Shown in pieces: positions 16,594-26,709 of a stretch of DNA of 64,000 bases. This DNA is from Lactobacillus kitasatonis DSM 16761 = JCM 1039. Lineage in GTDB: Bacteria; Bacillota; Bacilli; Lactobacillales; Lactobacillaceae. A program made the position numbers and the translations under genes. The stretch's first letter is position 1. Each line of letters starts with the position of its first letter. The stretch is from the NCBI RefSeq assembly GCF_000615285.1, contig NZ_BALU01000008.1, forward strand, positions 1-64,000. The letters are read 5' to 3'. The notes beneath the pieces were generated by a model. The model saw nothing but the letters and a program-made list of their open reading frames with translations. It did no database searches and was not told the DNA's origin.

Positions 16594-17940
16594 ATGAATG
16601 AAAAGGAACAAGAACATCATTTATCTGAAAAGCATCATATGAAGATACTATGGGAGGAGTTCTTCAAAAGTGATGATGATACATTAGCTCAAGATGCAAC
16701 CTTAGTTGAAAAAGCTTCGATTGTTGGTAGAGTTGGTATCATGCTTTTAAGTTGTGGGACAGGAGCTTGGCGTGTGCGTGACTCAATGGATACAATCGCT
16801 AGAACGCTTGGTATTACTTGTTCAACAGACATCGGCCTGGTATCGATTGAATATACTTGCTTTGATGTCGATAATGAATCATATTCGCAAACTTTATCTT
16901 TAGCAGCGACTGGCGTGAATATGACTAAGCTGAATGAATTGGAAAAATTCGTTCGCCAATTTGAAGCTGGTGATGGTCAATGGACTATCGGTCAAATTCA
17001 CAAACGTTTGCGTGAAATTTCCAATCAAAAATCTGCGTATTCTTCTGTGATTTCAGGTTTAAGTTCTGGTCTTGCATGTGCCGGATTCATTTTCTTATTA
17101 GGTGGTGGCTTGCCAGAAGTTATTTGCGCCTTCTTTGGTGCAGGTGTCGGTAATTATGTTCGCTCACTCATGGGTAAGCGTAAGATTACGTTGGTAGCCA
17201 AAATTGCAGTAGCTGTAGCAGTTGCTTGTGTAGTTTACTTTGCTTGCTTCCACATTGGAACGCTGCTGTTCCATTTGGATCATCACCATGCTTACGGTTA
17301 TATTGGGGCAATGTTGTTCGTTATTCCTGGTTTTCCATTTATTACATCAGGACTGGACATGTCCAAATTGGATATGCGTTCCGGGCTTGAACGACTGACA
17401 TATGCTATTTTGATCATTACGATCGCGACCATGGCTGGCTGGGCTGTAGCGACTATCTTGAATCTTCATCCAGGTTCAATGCTTAAGCTTAAAATTGATC
17501 CAGGCATCTTGACGTTCTTGCGCTTGATTGCCAGCTTTTGCGGAGTATTTGGCTTCTCAATTATGTTCAATAGTCGACCAAATATGGCAGCAACAGCAGC
17601 AATTATTGGTGCGATGGCCAATACGCTTCGTTTAAGTTTAGTTGATTACGTTCATATAGCTCCAGCTTTGGCAGCCTTTATTGGTGCGCTTCTTGCAGGA
17701 CTTTTGGCAAGTATTGTAAGACAAAAGGTTGGTTTCCCAAGAATTGCAATTACGGTTCCATCAATCGTAATTATGGTTCCAGGTCTTTACATGTATCGTG
17801 CCGTATTTAACTTTGGTATTACCAACATTAATATTGGTGCTTTCTGGATTACAGAAGCATTGATGATTGTGGTTGCTTTGCCTTTAGGACTTCTTGCTGC
17901 TCGTATCTTGACTGACAAGAAGTGGAGACATGCAGATTAA
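16594..17940 (+). CDS. ThrE-like threonine/serine exporter family protein
   Basis: A 448-residue membrane protein made of a ThrE N-terminal half (DUF1212: RVGIMLLSCGTGAWRVRDSM, CSTDIGLVSIEYTC) and a C-terminal ThrE_2 (DUF3815) half with about ten hydrophobic helices overall. Unlike many Firmicutes, which split these into two genes, both are fused here as in Corynebacterium ThrE. It would export threonine, serine or related compounds; the actual substrate is unknown. GAGGAAAG precedes the ATG. It is divergent from the SorC-type regulator and followed by its own terminator, so it is a single-gene transcript. Confidence 0.85.
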   Translation: MNEKEQEHHLSEKHHMKILWEEFFKSDDDTLAQDATLVEKASIVGRVGIMLLSCGTGAWRVRDSMDTIARTLGITCSTDIGLVSIEYTCFDVDNESYSQTLSLAATGVNMTKLNELEKFVRQFEAGDGQWTIGQIHKRLREISNQKSAYSSVISGLSSGLACAGFIFLLGGGLPEVICAFFGAGVGNYVRSLMGKRKITLVAKIAVAVAVACVVYFACFHIGTLLFHLDHHHAYGYIGAMLFVIPGFPFITSGLDMSKLDMRSGLERLTYAILIITIATMAGWAVATILNLHPGSMLKLKIDPGILTFLRLIASFCGVFGFSIMFNSRPNMAATAAIIGAMANTLRLSLVDYVHIAPALAAFIGALLAGLLASIVRQKVGFPRIAITVPSIVIMVPGLYMYRAVFNFGITNINIGAFWITEALMIVVALPLGLLAARILTDKKWRHAD

Positions 17941-17946
17941 TATTTT

Positions 17947-17976
17947 AGGACGAACCATGTGGCTCGTCCTTTTTTG
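17947..17976 (+). terminator. Terminator of the ThrE-like gene
   Basis: Stem AGGACGA/TCGTCCT extended inward by CC/GG, then six T. Confidence 0.85.
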
Positions 17977-17994
17977 CTAGATGAGGAAAAACAA

Positions 17995-19384
17995 ATGCAT
18001 TATTTTATAGCTAGTCAAGAAAACCCTACTCCTTCAGCAATCGAAATTGCACAGATGCAACGTGTCCATTTATTTGAGGCGATTGGACAAGAAGCCAAGA
18101 TAATTGAAGTTGAATAATATAATCTTTGGCATGACGATGCGCAGGCAAGCTTGTATTCAGCTAGTTCGATGATCAATCTTTTTCAGTATTATCAAAAATT
18201 GGATTTGCAGACAGAAAGAGATAATGATGATGAACTGATTGAGCAGATTTTACATAATTCTGACTACGATGTGCAAGAAGCGTCTACAAATTGTGCTGCG
18301 CGAGAATCGCTTGTATTCGGCTAACTACTATGATCAATATGGTTTTATGGATCGAGCAGACTACTATGATGATGGTTGTTTGGCTTAATCAGAATTCTTT
18401 GAAGATAAAGGGCGTCTAGTATTACGGCAGTATTATGATAATTCAGGTATGCCAGAAAATGGCGCGATTTTGATGGCTTAGCAGAATTTAGAGCATATTT
18501 TTTAGATGAGATTTGTAAAAACGATCCGAAAGCAGTGATGTATGCGGACCGTTCTGATTATACTTTGGATGCTTTTAAGTTGATGAAGATGCATTGCCTA
18601 CACTACATGGTCTTTCACTCAGCTCTTACGACTAATGGCCAATATGATGGTGATATCTTTGAAATTTATCAAGGTATTGGTGACATGCTTAAAAAGGGCT
18701 ATTTAACGGGTGTAATTTCATCGACAAATAAGGAAGCAGATCATGCGGCTAATTTGTTTGATACGGATCACAGCTACGCGATTCCAGTAACTTTTGTTAA
18801 AAAAGATATTACTCCTGTGGCGTTTGCTAGCCGCAAAACATATAGCTTGATTGCAGTGTCTCGACTTGATGCGATGAAGAGATTAGATCATGTGATTAGA
18901 GCTGCAGCGAAGTTGCATGAGAAGTATCCGGAACTGTCACTTACTTTTTATGGTTATGGGGATGCAGAAACGGAGCCTAAGTTAAAGGACTTGGTCAAGA
19001 AACTACAGGCCGAAAATTATATTTTGTTTGGCGGCTTTAAGCAAGATTTAACTGATGCCTACAATAACGCTTGGCTAGAGGTCTTAAGGAGTCAATATGA
19101 GGGAATTTGCCATGGCTTTGCTTGAAGCACAAGAACACGGCTGTCCTGCGGTTAGCTATGGCATCAATTATGGACAGAATGAAATTATTACCAATAATTA
19201 TAATGGTAGATTGATTCAGGCAGGGGATGAAACAGCACTATTTGATACGTTGGATCTTTTGTTAAGTCATCCGTCGATGATTGAAGAATATTCAAAAAAT
19301 GCTTACCAAAGTCGACAAAAATATAGTTTTGACCACGTTGCTAATGCGTGGCATAATTTCTTGCAATTAGAGAAGATTATTTAA
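17995..19384 (+). pseudogene. Decayed family 4-type glycosyltransferase
   Basis: Starting at ATG 17995 (GAGGAAAAAC upstream) the frames add up to a ~460-residue glycosyltransferase of the poly(glycerol-phosphate)/GtfA-TagE-like type: HYFIASQENPTPSAIEIAQM at the start, LIAVSRLDAMKRLDHVI and LSLTFYGYGDAE in the donor domain, and the ExxE-type SQYEGFAMALLEAQEHGCP at the end. Lesions include stops near 18115, 18387 and 18480, frameshifts between 18290 and 18490, and an extra A near 19103 that breaks YEGFAMALLEA. This many changes indicates genuine decay. Such enzymes decorate teichoic acids or Ser-rich surface proteins; the adjacent surface protein gene is also broken. Confidence 0.8.
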
Positions 19385-19404
19385 TTAATTGCAAGGGATA
19401 GAAT

Positions 19405-19599
19405 ATGAAATCGGTTTGGAGATCTATGATTTGGACATTAATTGTTGAGATCTTTATACCGTGGATAGGCTATAATAATATGTATAGTACTAAGTTGGTG
19501 CTTATTTGTGTGATAATTATTCTTGTGGGGATGCCCATTAAGTTGTTCGATGAAAGAAGAAAATATCCGAAAGAACAAAAAAAGAAAAAGAGCAAATGA
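19405..19599 (+). CDS. Small membrane protein (64 aa)
   Basis: Two hydrophobic segments (about residues 8-25 and 29-46) followed by a strongly basic tail (YPKEQKKKKSK). AAGGGATAG precedes the ATG, 21 bases after the decayed glycosyltransferase. It ends at a strong terminator. Lysine-rich C-terminal tails on two-helix peptides are common in lactobacilli; no function recognised. Confidence 0.6.
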   Translation: MKSVWRSMIWTLIVEIFIPWIGYNNMYSTKLVLICVIIILVGMPIKLFDERRKYPKEQKKKKSK

Positions 19600-19633
19600 A
19601 AAGCAGGCAGGATCTGGTTCCTGTCTGCTTTTT
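19600..19633. terminator. Bidirectional terminator between converging genes
   Basis: Twelve-pair stem AAGCAGGCAGGA/TCCTGTCTGCTT with one G-T pair and a six-base loop, flanked by A and T runs, serving the 64-aa gene and the convergent surface protein. Confidence 0.85.
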
Positions 19634-19639
19634 GTATGG

Positions 19640-21605
19640 TTAATTTTTACGTCTTCTATTGATTGTTAAGCCAAGTAAACTTGCAACAGCTACGAAGCCA
19701 AGTCCAAGTAAACCTAAACTAGATTTGCTTTCCCCGGTTTGAGGAAGCGTATTCTTCTTAGGGCTAGCTACTTTATTATTAGCAACTTTAGTAGCTTCCT
19801 TCACTTGACTCTTAGGTTGAACTGTACTCTTATTAGTATGAATCGAGGTTGCCTTAGGAGTAGTGGTGTAATTGTAGTCGTGACCATGTTTTTGTTTTTT
19901 GCTTTGGAGCCTGACTGTGAAGAGCGACGGTAGTGTTTGATTTGTGATCGATAACCTTTTTTGCCTTAGTAGGTTGAGCCGGAGCAACGTCTGGAACCAC
20001 TGGCGTATCAGCTGGTTGAACTGGATCAATAGGATCAGTTTTTGGAGTTGAATCTGAAGGCGTAGAAATATCTGGCTTAGGAGCTGTTGGAGGTGCAATT
20101 GGAGTTGGAATCGAAGCTTGAGCGTATGGAACTTGGATAGAAATTTAACCACCGTTTTAAAGCGGTAATGTCGTCATCGCTAAGTGGGATTGCTTGAATG
20201 CTGCCATTATCACCTTTGATAATTAATATTTGTTTACCAGTATTGTTAGTAACAATATTAAATGTACCATTGGCATCAAGCTTGTAGTTTTCATCCAATG
20301 TTTGAGGTAATTGGCTAAATGAGATAGCTGGGAGTGAAATTTTATTGCCATTAGCGTCTACAAGCTTCCAATTTTCATAGGTGGTTACTCCAGTTATTAA
20401 ATCTGTTACACCATCACGGGTAAAGTGTAATTCTTGATTTATTGGAGCATATTGATTAGGAACAGTTTGTCCTTGCTTTGAACCATTTTCATAGTAATAA
20501 GAAACATGTTCTGTTACCGTGGTGGTTTGTGGTTCAGCTTTTTTCTTATTATGTGTGAAGTGGACGATGAAGTATTGTGGATGAGAGTCAGTGCCATCAG
20601 TTCTGTTATTGATATTATCAAATTTAGGGAAGATACCAGTTACGGCAAAACCAGCTGGTTTGCCACCTGAGCCTAAAATGGTGTCTGCACTGTTAGCATT
20701 TTCACCGATAGTCATTTTGCTGTATGAATATTTACCATTATCAGAATTAGTATAATTATCAAAAGTTGTCGCAGCTTTATCGCCGAAGTTAATCCAATTA
20801 CCAGCTGGGCCATTTGCATAGATGGCTTGATTATTGAAATTACTTTGGACATATAAAAATGTATTAGAATCATCATCGTAAAATCTGATTATAGCTTGTT
20901 GTTGCTTCTGAATTTCAGATCCATTACCATTATTGGTTTGTCAAACGACAGTATGATTAGAAGTGGTACCATTACTATGAATTTCTAACCAAACTGGGGC
21001 ATTTTCAGGATTTTTAACCGAAGTATCAACTTGAACAGTATCTTGGTCAGAGGCTAAGGTAACTGGATTATTTTTAGTAGTTGTTTGAGTTAAATTTGTA
21101 CTGCCGTTTTTCTTTGTCGCGGTAACAGTAGAAGAGTATGAAGGTTGATCTGCAGTGATCTTGTTTTCAGTTAATGAAGCAGCTAGTTTGCCACTATCTT
21201 CCTTTGTTTCTAGAGATGCAGTGTTTAATTTGTCGTTTCTTTGTTGTTAGAATTTGACTTTTCACCTTTATTAGTAGAAGTTGATTCTTGGGCGTTGTTA
21301 TTAGAATTAGTTTCTGATGAAGTAGGAGTGGTTACTGGAGTTTCAGTTTGAGTAGTATCAGTTGATTTGCTACTGTCCTTTGTATCTGCTGTTTTTGTTT
21401 CAGCAGTTTGTTGATCAGAACTTTGAGTTGTGTCTTTAACTTCAGTAGTAGTTTGTTGATTTGCAGATGTTTCATCTGCATGAACGAGTTGACCGCTACT
21501 TAAGAAAAATGTAGTACCAAGTGCTACTGCCGATAACTTACGAAAACCGAATTTCTTTTTACCATTAAGTTTTGCATTAAAATTTAAATCATTCTTGTGT
21601 GTCAT
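19640..21605 (-). pseudogene. Decayed LPXTG mucus-binding-type surface protein
   Basis: N-terminus has a YSIRK-type signal (KFGFRKLSAVALGTTFFLSS) followed by a Ser/Thr/Asn/Gln-rich region; the C-terminus carries LPQTG, a hydrophobic helix and NRRRKN. In between is a MucBP/Mub-B2-like stretch (TVTEHVSYYYENGSKQG, then a TTYENWKLVD segment) and a Pro/Asp-rich stalk. The frame is broken near 21230 (shift), near 20940 (TGA), near 20150-20130 (shift) and near 19890 (shift); after each, the other frame continues the protein. Four lesions make true decay likely. It probably bound mucus or host glycans when intact. An adjacent glycosyltransferase gene is also decayed. Confidence 0.8.
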
Positions 21606-21805
21606 ATCTACTTATCTAACCTTTCTGGTTGGATTTAGCGTGCTTTTTTGAAAGAAACTATAAGAATAAAAGAAGTTTCTTAATAAGAAGCACTCACTGG
21701 TAGTAAATATTAGCGCAAATATATTTATCAATGATCTATTAAATGCACTTATATATAAAATAGCAAATAATACTACTATAAGTTATTACTTAATAACAGC
21801 AAACA

Positions 21806-21833
21806 AAAAAGAAGCAATATAAAATTGCTCCTT
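21806..21833 (-). terminator. Terminator of the 30-aa peptide gene
   Basis: On the minus strand AGCAAT/ATTGCT (extended by GG/TC) with a TTTAT-type loop is followed by T6. It lies 23 bases past the peptide stop codon. Confidence 0.65.
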
Positions 21834-21855
21834 TTAAATGTCGTTTTTTCGTTGT

Positions 21856-21948
21856 TTATTTAGCAATTGCCAATGCGGTTACCACGATAGCGGCAATCAT
21901 TGCAACTGTAAAACCAATGATACCTAACAATATATTCATTTCAGTCAT
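21856..21948 (-). CDS. 30-aa single-helix membrane peptide
   Basis: ATG at 21948 is preceded by AGAGGAAG at ideal distance. The product starts MTEMNILLGIIGFTVAMIAA and is one continuous hydrophobic helix with Lys only at the end. It has its own ribosome site and terminator. Such peptides include type I toxins, small regulators of transporters and accessory subunits. I do not recognise it as Fst or a known holin-like toxin, and no antisense RNA was identified. Confidence 0.5.
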   Translation of the reverse strand: MTEMNILLGIIGFTVAMIAAIVVTALAIAK

Positions 21949-22020
21949 CTTCCTCTATTATGTTACTTCTATGTGGCATAAGTTAAGTGTACCATAAATT
22001 TCGGTCAATGACTGAATAAA

Positions 22021-22036
22021 TTGTAAACGCTTTTAT
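22021..22036. promoter_or_regulatory. Possible cre (CcpA) site
   Basis: TTGTAAACGCTTTTAT differs at one position from the consensus WTGTAANCGNWWNCAW. It overlaps the 3' end of the ybaK-like gene and lies about 75 bases upstream of the 30-aa peptide gene. With one mismatch it may be chance. Confidence 0.3.
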
Positions 22037-22542
22037 TCAAGCAGGTCAGCAAATGTAGCTTCTGTAACTTGGGCTAAATCTTCTGGATTTAAGAAAACGC
22101 TACGGCCAAGCTTACCACTTGAAACACCAACTTCATCTGTTTGTTTCATTGTGTTATCCAAGTAGATAGGGAAGTGGTGTGTAAAGTGAATACCGATAGG
22201 GGTATTAGCACCGTGAACATAACCCGTAGTTTTTTCCAGTTTCTTTAAAGGAAGCATTTCGCATTTCTTATTGCCAGAAACTTTAGCAAGCTTCTTCATG
22301 CTTAAATGTTCAGTAACTGGTACAACACCAACAAGTGGGCCAGTTTTATTTCCTTCACATACCAAGGTTTTGTAGACGAATTGCTCTTTGTCCCTTAGAA
22401 TAGAGGTGTCCATTTGCGCAACGCCACCCTTATCTTTGGTAACCGCAAATTCGGCTTGACGATACTTGACCTTATGTTGGTCTAAAATTTTTTCGACTAA
22501 TGTTTTCTCAAGTTTATTCTTTTTATTTTTCTTCTTTGACAT
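22033..22542 (-). CDS. YbaK/EbsC-family aminoacyl-tRNA deacylase
   Basis: A 169-residue protein of the YbaK/ProX editing superfamily, which hydrolyses mischarged Cys-tRNA(Pro) or similar. A basic N-terminus (SKKKNKKNKLEKT) precedes the fold, with FVYKTLVCEGNKTGPLVGVVP (positions about 65-85) and TPIGIHFTHHFPIYLD, matching the YbaK pattern of Lys in KTL and the G-G-I-S/P region. The start at 22542 follows AAAGGTGATAAAA; the longer in-frame start at 22569 lacks a ribosome site. It is divergent from prmA with a short shared promoter region. Confidence 0.82.
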   Translation of the reverse strand: MSKKKNKKNKLEKTLVEKILDQHKVKYRQAEFAVTKDKGGVAQMDTSILRDKEQFVYKTLVCEGNKTGPLVGVVPVTEHLSMKKLAKVSGNKKCEMLPLKKLEKTTGYVHGANTPIGIHFTHHFPIYLDNTMKQTDEVGVSSGKLGRSVFLNPEDLAQVTEATFADLLE

Positions 22543-22604
22543 TTTTATCACCTTTAACCATGATAGCATTGCTCAAAGAAAATCCCAAAGGAGTTTATAC
22601 ATTA

Positions 22605-23549
22605 ATGAAGTTATTGATTATTAAAATCGACACTAATCACGAAGTAGAAGATGCTTTAGGCGTTTATGCTCAAGATAATTTAAACGCACTCGGCATTGAA
22701 TCAAGAAAGCGCAGCGACTTCGAACAAGCTGGCTGGCTTCACGATTCAACTGTCGTTGAAATGGATGATATCAAAGATTTGCCTAAGGATACTTATTTCT
22801 ACGCATATTTTGATGAAGAAGCAGACAAAGATGAACTCGTTAAAAAGTTTCAAGCTAAGCTTAAAGAACTTGCAGGCTACGGTTTAAATATTGGTGACGG
22901 TAAAATCACTACCTCTTATATTAAGGATCAAGATTGGAATACCGCTTGGCAAAAGTATTACCACGTAATTGACTTCTCAAGACACTTAGCTATCGTTCCG
23001 GAATGGGAAGAATACAAGCCTGCCTTTAAGGATCAACAATTGATTAAGCTTGATCCAGGTCTTGCCTTTGGTACAGGTAACCACAAGACCACTCAACTTG
23101 CCATGATGGGTCTTGAACGTGCTATGGTTAAGCCAATGAGCGTAGTTGATGTTGGTACTGGTTCTGGAATTTTGGCTATTGCTGCTTCAAAATTAGGTGC
23201 GACCGATGTTTTAGCGACCGATATTTCAGATGAATCAATGACTGCTGCTAAGCAAAACTCAGCTTTGAATGATTTAACTAACATTCGAGTACAAAAGACG
23301 AGCTTGCTTGCCGACGTTAAGGGCAAGTTTGATATTATCGTAGCCAACATTTTGGCCGAAATCTTACTCGACTTGATTCCACAAATGGATGCTCACTTAA
23401 ACGATGGTGGGCAAATCATCTTTTCAGGTATTGATTATTTACAATTGCCTAAGATTGAAAAAGCCTTAGATGAGAATGGCTTTAAAATTGACTTGACTAT
23501 GAGACAAGGTCGCTGGATTGGGTTAGCTATTACTAGAAAAGAAAAATAA
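22605..23549 (+). CDS. prmA: Ribosomal protein L11 methyltransferase
   Basis: S-adenosylmethionine-dependent enzyme that trimethylates ribosomal protein L11. The 314-residue protein has the PrmA N-terminal substrate domain and a class I methyltransferase fold: SAM motif DVGTGSGILAIAASKLGA (about residues 180-197), acidic loop ATDISDE and the NPPY-like IVANILAEIL. Just upstream of the fold is the family signature DPGLAFGTGNHKTT. AAAGGAG lies about 12 bases before the ATG at 22605; in-frame codons back to 22500 lie within the divergent gene and are unlikely to be translated. The next genes run in the same direction up to dtd. Confidence 0.93.
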   Translation: MKLLIIKIDTNHEVEDALGVYAQDNLNALGIESRKRSDFEQAGWLHDSTVVEMDDIKDLPKDTYFYAYFDEEADKDELVKKFQAKLKELAGYGLNIGDGKITTSYIKDQDWNTAWQKYYHVIDFSRHLAIVPEWEEYKPAFKDQQLIKLDPGLAFGTGNHKTTQLAMMGLERAMVKPMSVVDVGTGSGILAIAASKLGATDVLATDISDESMTAAKQNSALNDLTNIRVQKTSLLADVKGKFDIIVANILAEILLDLIPQMDAHLNDGGQIIFSGIDYLQLPKIEKALDENGFKIDLTMRQGRWIGLAITRKEK

Positions 23550-23604
23550 ACGTGGTAAAATATTATCAACTAAATTAAACTTTGATGAGAGGCACAAATT
23601 TTTA

Positions 23605-23967
23605 ATGAGAAAAATTGGGGATAAGATAAAGGAAATTTCAGTAATCAAGAAGTTGAATGTCCATGCATGGATGCCGCTTGTCTGGTGGAGTATTTTGGTG
23701 GCAATTTTGCCATACATTTTCAGTATCTGCCGTTTACCAATAGTTTTTAGAGTTGGTTTAATGTTTTTCATCATTAATGGTGCAATCGCATACCATTTGG
23801 GCAGTTTAATCAATCGTTTAAACTTGAACAGATGGTGGCTGTTATTAATGCCAGTTGTTTTCGATTTAGCAATTTTGCCAAGATTTGCTCTGTATAATTT
23901 AATGTTGGGTTTGATTTATTTAATAATTGAACTCTTCGGACTACTGAATAAAAATATTTACCGTTAG
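23605..23967 (+). CDS. Hypothetical membrane protein (120 aa)
   Basis: Four hydrophobic segments (about residues 25-42, 46-68, 78-98 and 98-114). A short basic N-terminus precedes them and the tail NKNIYR follows. GAGAGG lies about 15 bases before the ATG. It sits between prmA and rel, with its stop 14 bases before the rel start, and is probably read as part of that run. No family recognised. The position between two conserved genes is typical of poorly conserved membrane proteins in lactobacilli. Confidence 0.7.
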   Translation: MRKIGDKIKEISVIKKLNVHAWMPLVWWSILVAILPYIFSICRLPIVFRVGLMFFIINGAIAYHLGSLINRLNLNRWWLLLMPVVFDLAILPRFALYNLMLGLIYLIIELFGLLNKNIYR

Positions 23968-23981
23968 AGAGGATGACCTTA

Positions 23982-26222
23982 ATGTCCAAATATGTTGAAA
24001 TGACTCATGATCAGGTAATTGATGCCTGCAAAAAATATATGAATGATAAGCAAGTGGCTTTTGTAGAGAAAGCATATGAGTTTGCCAATAAGGCCCATGC
24101 TGGACAAAAAAGGGCATCTGGACAACCTTATATTATTCACCCTACGCAAGTTGCCGGAACACTTGCCACACTTGGGCTTGATCCAGATACAGTAGCTGCA
24201 GGATTTTTGCATGATACTGTGGAAGACACGCCAGTAACCAATGATGAATTAAAGGAAAAATTTGGAGAAGACGTTGCCTTTATCGTTGACGGTGTAACCA
24301 AATTAAATAAGTACGAATATAAGTCACACCAAGAATTTTTGGCTGAAAACCACCGTAAAATGTTGATTGCGATGGCTAAAGACTTGCGGGTAATCATGGT
24401 TAAATTGGCCGACCGTTTACACAACATGCATACTTTGCAACACCTTCGTCCAGACAAACAACGTAGAATTGCTTCAGAAACCATGGATATCTATGCACCA
24501 CTGGCTGACCGCTTAGGTATTGGTACTATCAAGTGGGAACTTGAAGATATGAGTTTCCACTACTTAAATCCTGAAGCTTACTACCGCATCGTAAACTTGA
24601 TGGATGTTAAGAGAAGCCAACGTGAAAAGTACATCGCTGATACCATTAAGACACTTAAGAAGACCTTAGATGAATTAGGCATTAAGTACGAAATCTATGG
24701 TCGTCCAAAGCATATTTACTCTATTTACAAGAAGATGGTAAATAAGCATAAGGACTTCGATGAGATTTATGACTTGCTTGCCGTTCGTGTAATTGTCAAA
24801 AATGTCCGTGATTGTTATGCAGTTTTAGGTGCCGTTCATACCGAATGGAAGCCAATGCCAGGACGTTTCAAGGACTACATTGCTATGCCTAAGGTAAACG
24901 GTTATCAATCACTTCACACCACGATCATCGGACCTGGTGGACGTCCACTTGAAATTCAGATCAGAACTGAAGCCATGCACCAAGTTGCTGAATACGGTGT
25001 TGCCGCACACTGGGCATACAAGCGTGGTAACTTCAATGGTGTTGAAGCTACTTCATCTGGTGAAAAGCTAGACATGGTTCGTGAAATTCTTGAATTGAAG
25101 GATGAAACTAAAGATGCCGGCGAATTCATGAAGTCAGTTAAGAGTGATATCTTCTCTGACCGTGTTTACGTCTTCACACCAAAGGGTGAAGTTTACGAAT
25201 TGCCAAAGGGTTCTGTAACTTTGGACTTCGCATACGCAATTCACACCCAAGTAGGTAGCCATGCGGTTGGTGCCAAAGTGAATAACAAGTTGGTTCCACT
25301 TGACTACAAGTTAAGAAACGGTGACGTCATTGAAATTATGACGCAAACTAATGCCACTCCTTCACGTGACTGGGCCGATATGGTTAAGACCTCAAGAGCA
25401 CGTAACAAGATCCGTCGTTACTTCAGAGGCCAAGACCGTGAAGAGAGCATCACTCACGGTGAACAAATGGTAGCTAATATGATTCGTGAAGAAGGACTTG
25501 CTCCTAAAGACTTCATGGATAAAGAGCACGTTGAAAAATTGTTGGATCACTTTAACTACCATACTGAGGAAGAATTGTATGCTGCAGTTGGTTTTGGTGA
25601 TTTATCAACTCAAGCCGTTGTTAACCGTTTGACCGTTGACTTACGTCGTGAAGACGAAAAACAAAAGCAAAAAGAACTCGAAGAAAAGATTTTGAATTCT
25701 GGTCAACAATCTGTTCAAGAAGAACAGCCTAAGAAGAATTCAAATTCTGTCATGAAGGTTAAGCATAAGAATGGCGTTATGATCCAAGGTGTCAGTGACT
25801 TAATGCTTCACCTTGCCAAATGCTGTAATCCTGTTCCTGGTGATAAGATCATTGGTTATGTTACTAAGGGCCGTGGTGTTACTATTCACCGTACCGACTG
25901 CCGCAACATTACCAAGGAAGCCGAAGAACAAGGTCGTTTGATCGACGTTGAATGGGAGAACGTGGAAGAAAACAGCGTTCAATCATTTAATGCCAACATC
26001 GAAATCTTTGGCTACAACCGTTCTAACTTGCTTAGCGATGTTATTAACAAGTTGAACTCACTTACTAAGAACATTAATAATATTTCTGGTAAGGTTAACG
26101 AAGACAATATTGCTCATATTTACGTCACAGTTGCTGTTAAGAATGCTGACCAACTTGATGAAATTTTGAGTAAATTGCGTGATATTCCAGATGTGTATGA
26201 AACAAAGAGGTCTGATAATTAA
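23982..26222 (+). CDS. relA: Bifunctional (p)ppGpp synthetase/hydrolase Rel
   Basis: Makes and degrades the alarmone (p)ppGpp in the stringent response. The 746-residue protein has all domains: HD hydrolase with intact [10 protein letters not shown] (about residues 72-81), synthetase with [11 protein letters not shown] domain ([18 protein letters not shown]), zinc-finger/helical region with [11 protein letters not shown], and a C-terminal ACT domain. The ATG at 23982 is nine bases from GAGAGG; the ATG nine bases earlier is too close to it. Its stop overlaps the dtd start by one base (TAATG), the classic rel-dtd pair. Confidence 0.95.
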   Translation: MSKYVEMTHDQVIDACKKYMNDKQVAFVEKAYEFANKAHAGQKRASGQPYIIHPTQVAGTLATLGLDPDTVAAGFLHDTVEDTPVTNDELKEKFGEDVAFIVDGVTKLNKYEYKSHQEFLAENHRKMLIAMAKDLRVIMVKLADRLHNMHTLQHLRPDKQRRIASETMDIYAPLADRLGIGTIKWELEDMSFHYLNPEAYYRIVNLMDVKRSQREKYIADTIKTLKKTLDELGIKYEIYGRPKHIYSIYKKMVNKHKDFDEIYDLLAVRVIVKNVRDCYAVLGAVHTEWKPMPGRFKDYIAMPKVNGYQSLHTTIIGPGGRPLEIQIRTEAMHQVAEYGVAAHWAYKRGNFNGVEATSSGEKLDMVREILELKDETKDAGEFMKSVKSDIFSDRVYVFTPKGEVYELPKGSVTLDFAYAIHTQVGSHAVGAKVNNKLVPLDYKLRNGDVIEIMTQTNATPSRDWADMVKTSRARNKIRRYFRGQDREESITHGEQMVANMIREEGLAPKDFMDKEHVEKLLDHFNYHTEEELYAAVGFGDLSTQAVVNRLTVDLRREDEKQKQKELEEKILNSGQQSVQEEQPKKNSNSVMKVKHKNGVMIQGVSDLMLHLAKCCNPVPGDKIIGYVTKGRGVTIHRTDCRNITKEAEEQGRLIDVEWENVEENSVQSFNANIEIFGYNRSNLLSDVINKLNSLTKNINNISGKVNEDNIAHIYVTVAVKNADQLDEILSKLRDIPDVYETKRSDN

Positions 26223-26659
26223 TGCGAGTTGTAATTCAAAGAGTCAATCATGCGCAAGTTGATATTGCTGGCAAGACAGTCGGCAAGATTGGCAAGGGCT
26301 TTTTACTGCTAGTTGGCATTAAAGAGGGGGATGAACTTCCCGTTGTCAAAAAAGCAGCTGATAAGATTGCCAAGATGCGTATTTTTGAAGATGAAGATGG
26401 TAAAACTAATTTGTCTTTGAAAGACGTTCATGGTGAAATCTTAAGTGTTAGTCAATTTACTTTATTGGCTAATACTAAGAAAGGCAATCGTCCTAGTTTT
26501 GTTGAAGCAATGCGTCCACCAAAGTCAAAAGAACTTTGGGAAGATTTCAATAAAGAACTTGAGCAAGATGGCTTCCATGTTGAGACCGGTGAGTTTGGTG
26601 CTGACATGCAAGTTAGCTTAGAAAACGATGGTCCATTCACAATTGTGTTAGATCTTTAG
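26222..26659 (+). CDS. dtd: D-aminoacyl-tRNA deacylase
   Basis: Removes D-amino acids wrongly attached to tRNA. The 145-residue protein matches DTD throughout: start [14 protein letters not shown], the active-site motif SQFTL (about residues 78-82) and the C-terminal proline-motif equivalent GPFTI, where many family members have GPVTI. The start overlaps the rel stop, so the two are translationally coupled. Confidence 0.94.
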   Translation: MRVVIQRVNHAQVDIAGKTVGKIGKGFLLLVGIKEGDELPVVKKAADKIAKMRIFEDEDGKTNLSLKDVHGEILSVSQFTLLANTKKGNRPSFVEAMRPPKSKELWEDFNKELEQDGFHVETGEFGADMQVSLENDGPFTIVLDL

Positions 26660-26678
26660 AGAAAATCGCTTTCAAAGG

Positions 26679-26705
26679 TTGACTTTAATACAATAAAAAT
26701 ATAAG
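26679..26705 (+). promoter_or_regulatory. Promoter of the hisS-aspS T-box operon
   Basis: -35 TTGACT (26679-26684) and -10 TATAAG (26700-26705) with a slightly short 15-base spacer, directly upstream of the T-box leader. Confidence 0.55.
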
Positions 26706-26709
26706 CTAA

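Larger units (their letters stand above)
21606..22032. other. AT-rich intergenic region upstream of the decayed surface protein
   Basis: It holds a leader for the surface protein (ribosome site CCAACC/GGTTGG-AGATAAG just before 21605 on the minus strand), then about 180 bases of very AT-rich sequence. A minus-strand terminator (21806-21833), a 30-residue peptide gene (21856-21948) and a cre-like site (22021-22036), described separately, lie beyond that. Confidence 0.55.

Noticed and set aside
23973-23981. Earlier ATG as the start of rel
   Set aside because: It directly abuts the ribosome site; the ATG nine bases later has correct spacing.
26655-26680. Possible CcpA cre site AGAAAATCGCTTTCAA upstream of the T-box
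   Set aside because: It has at least two mismatches to the consensus when aligned and lies in a region better explained by the promoter and T-box.
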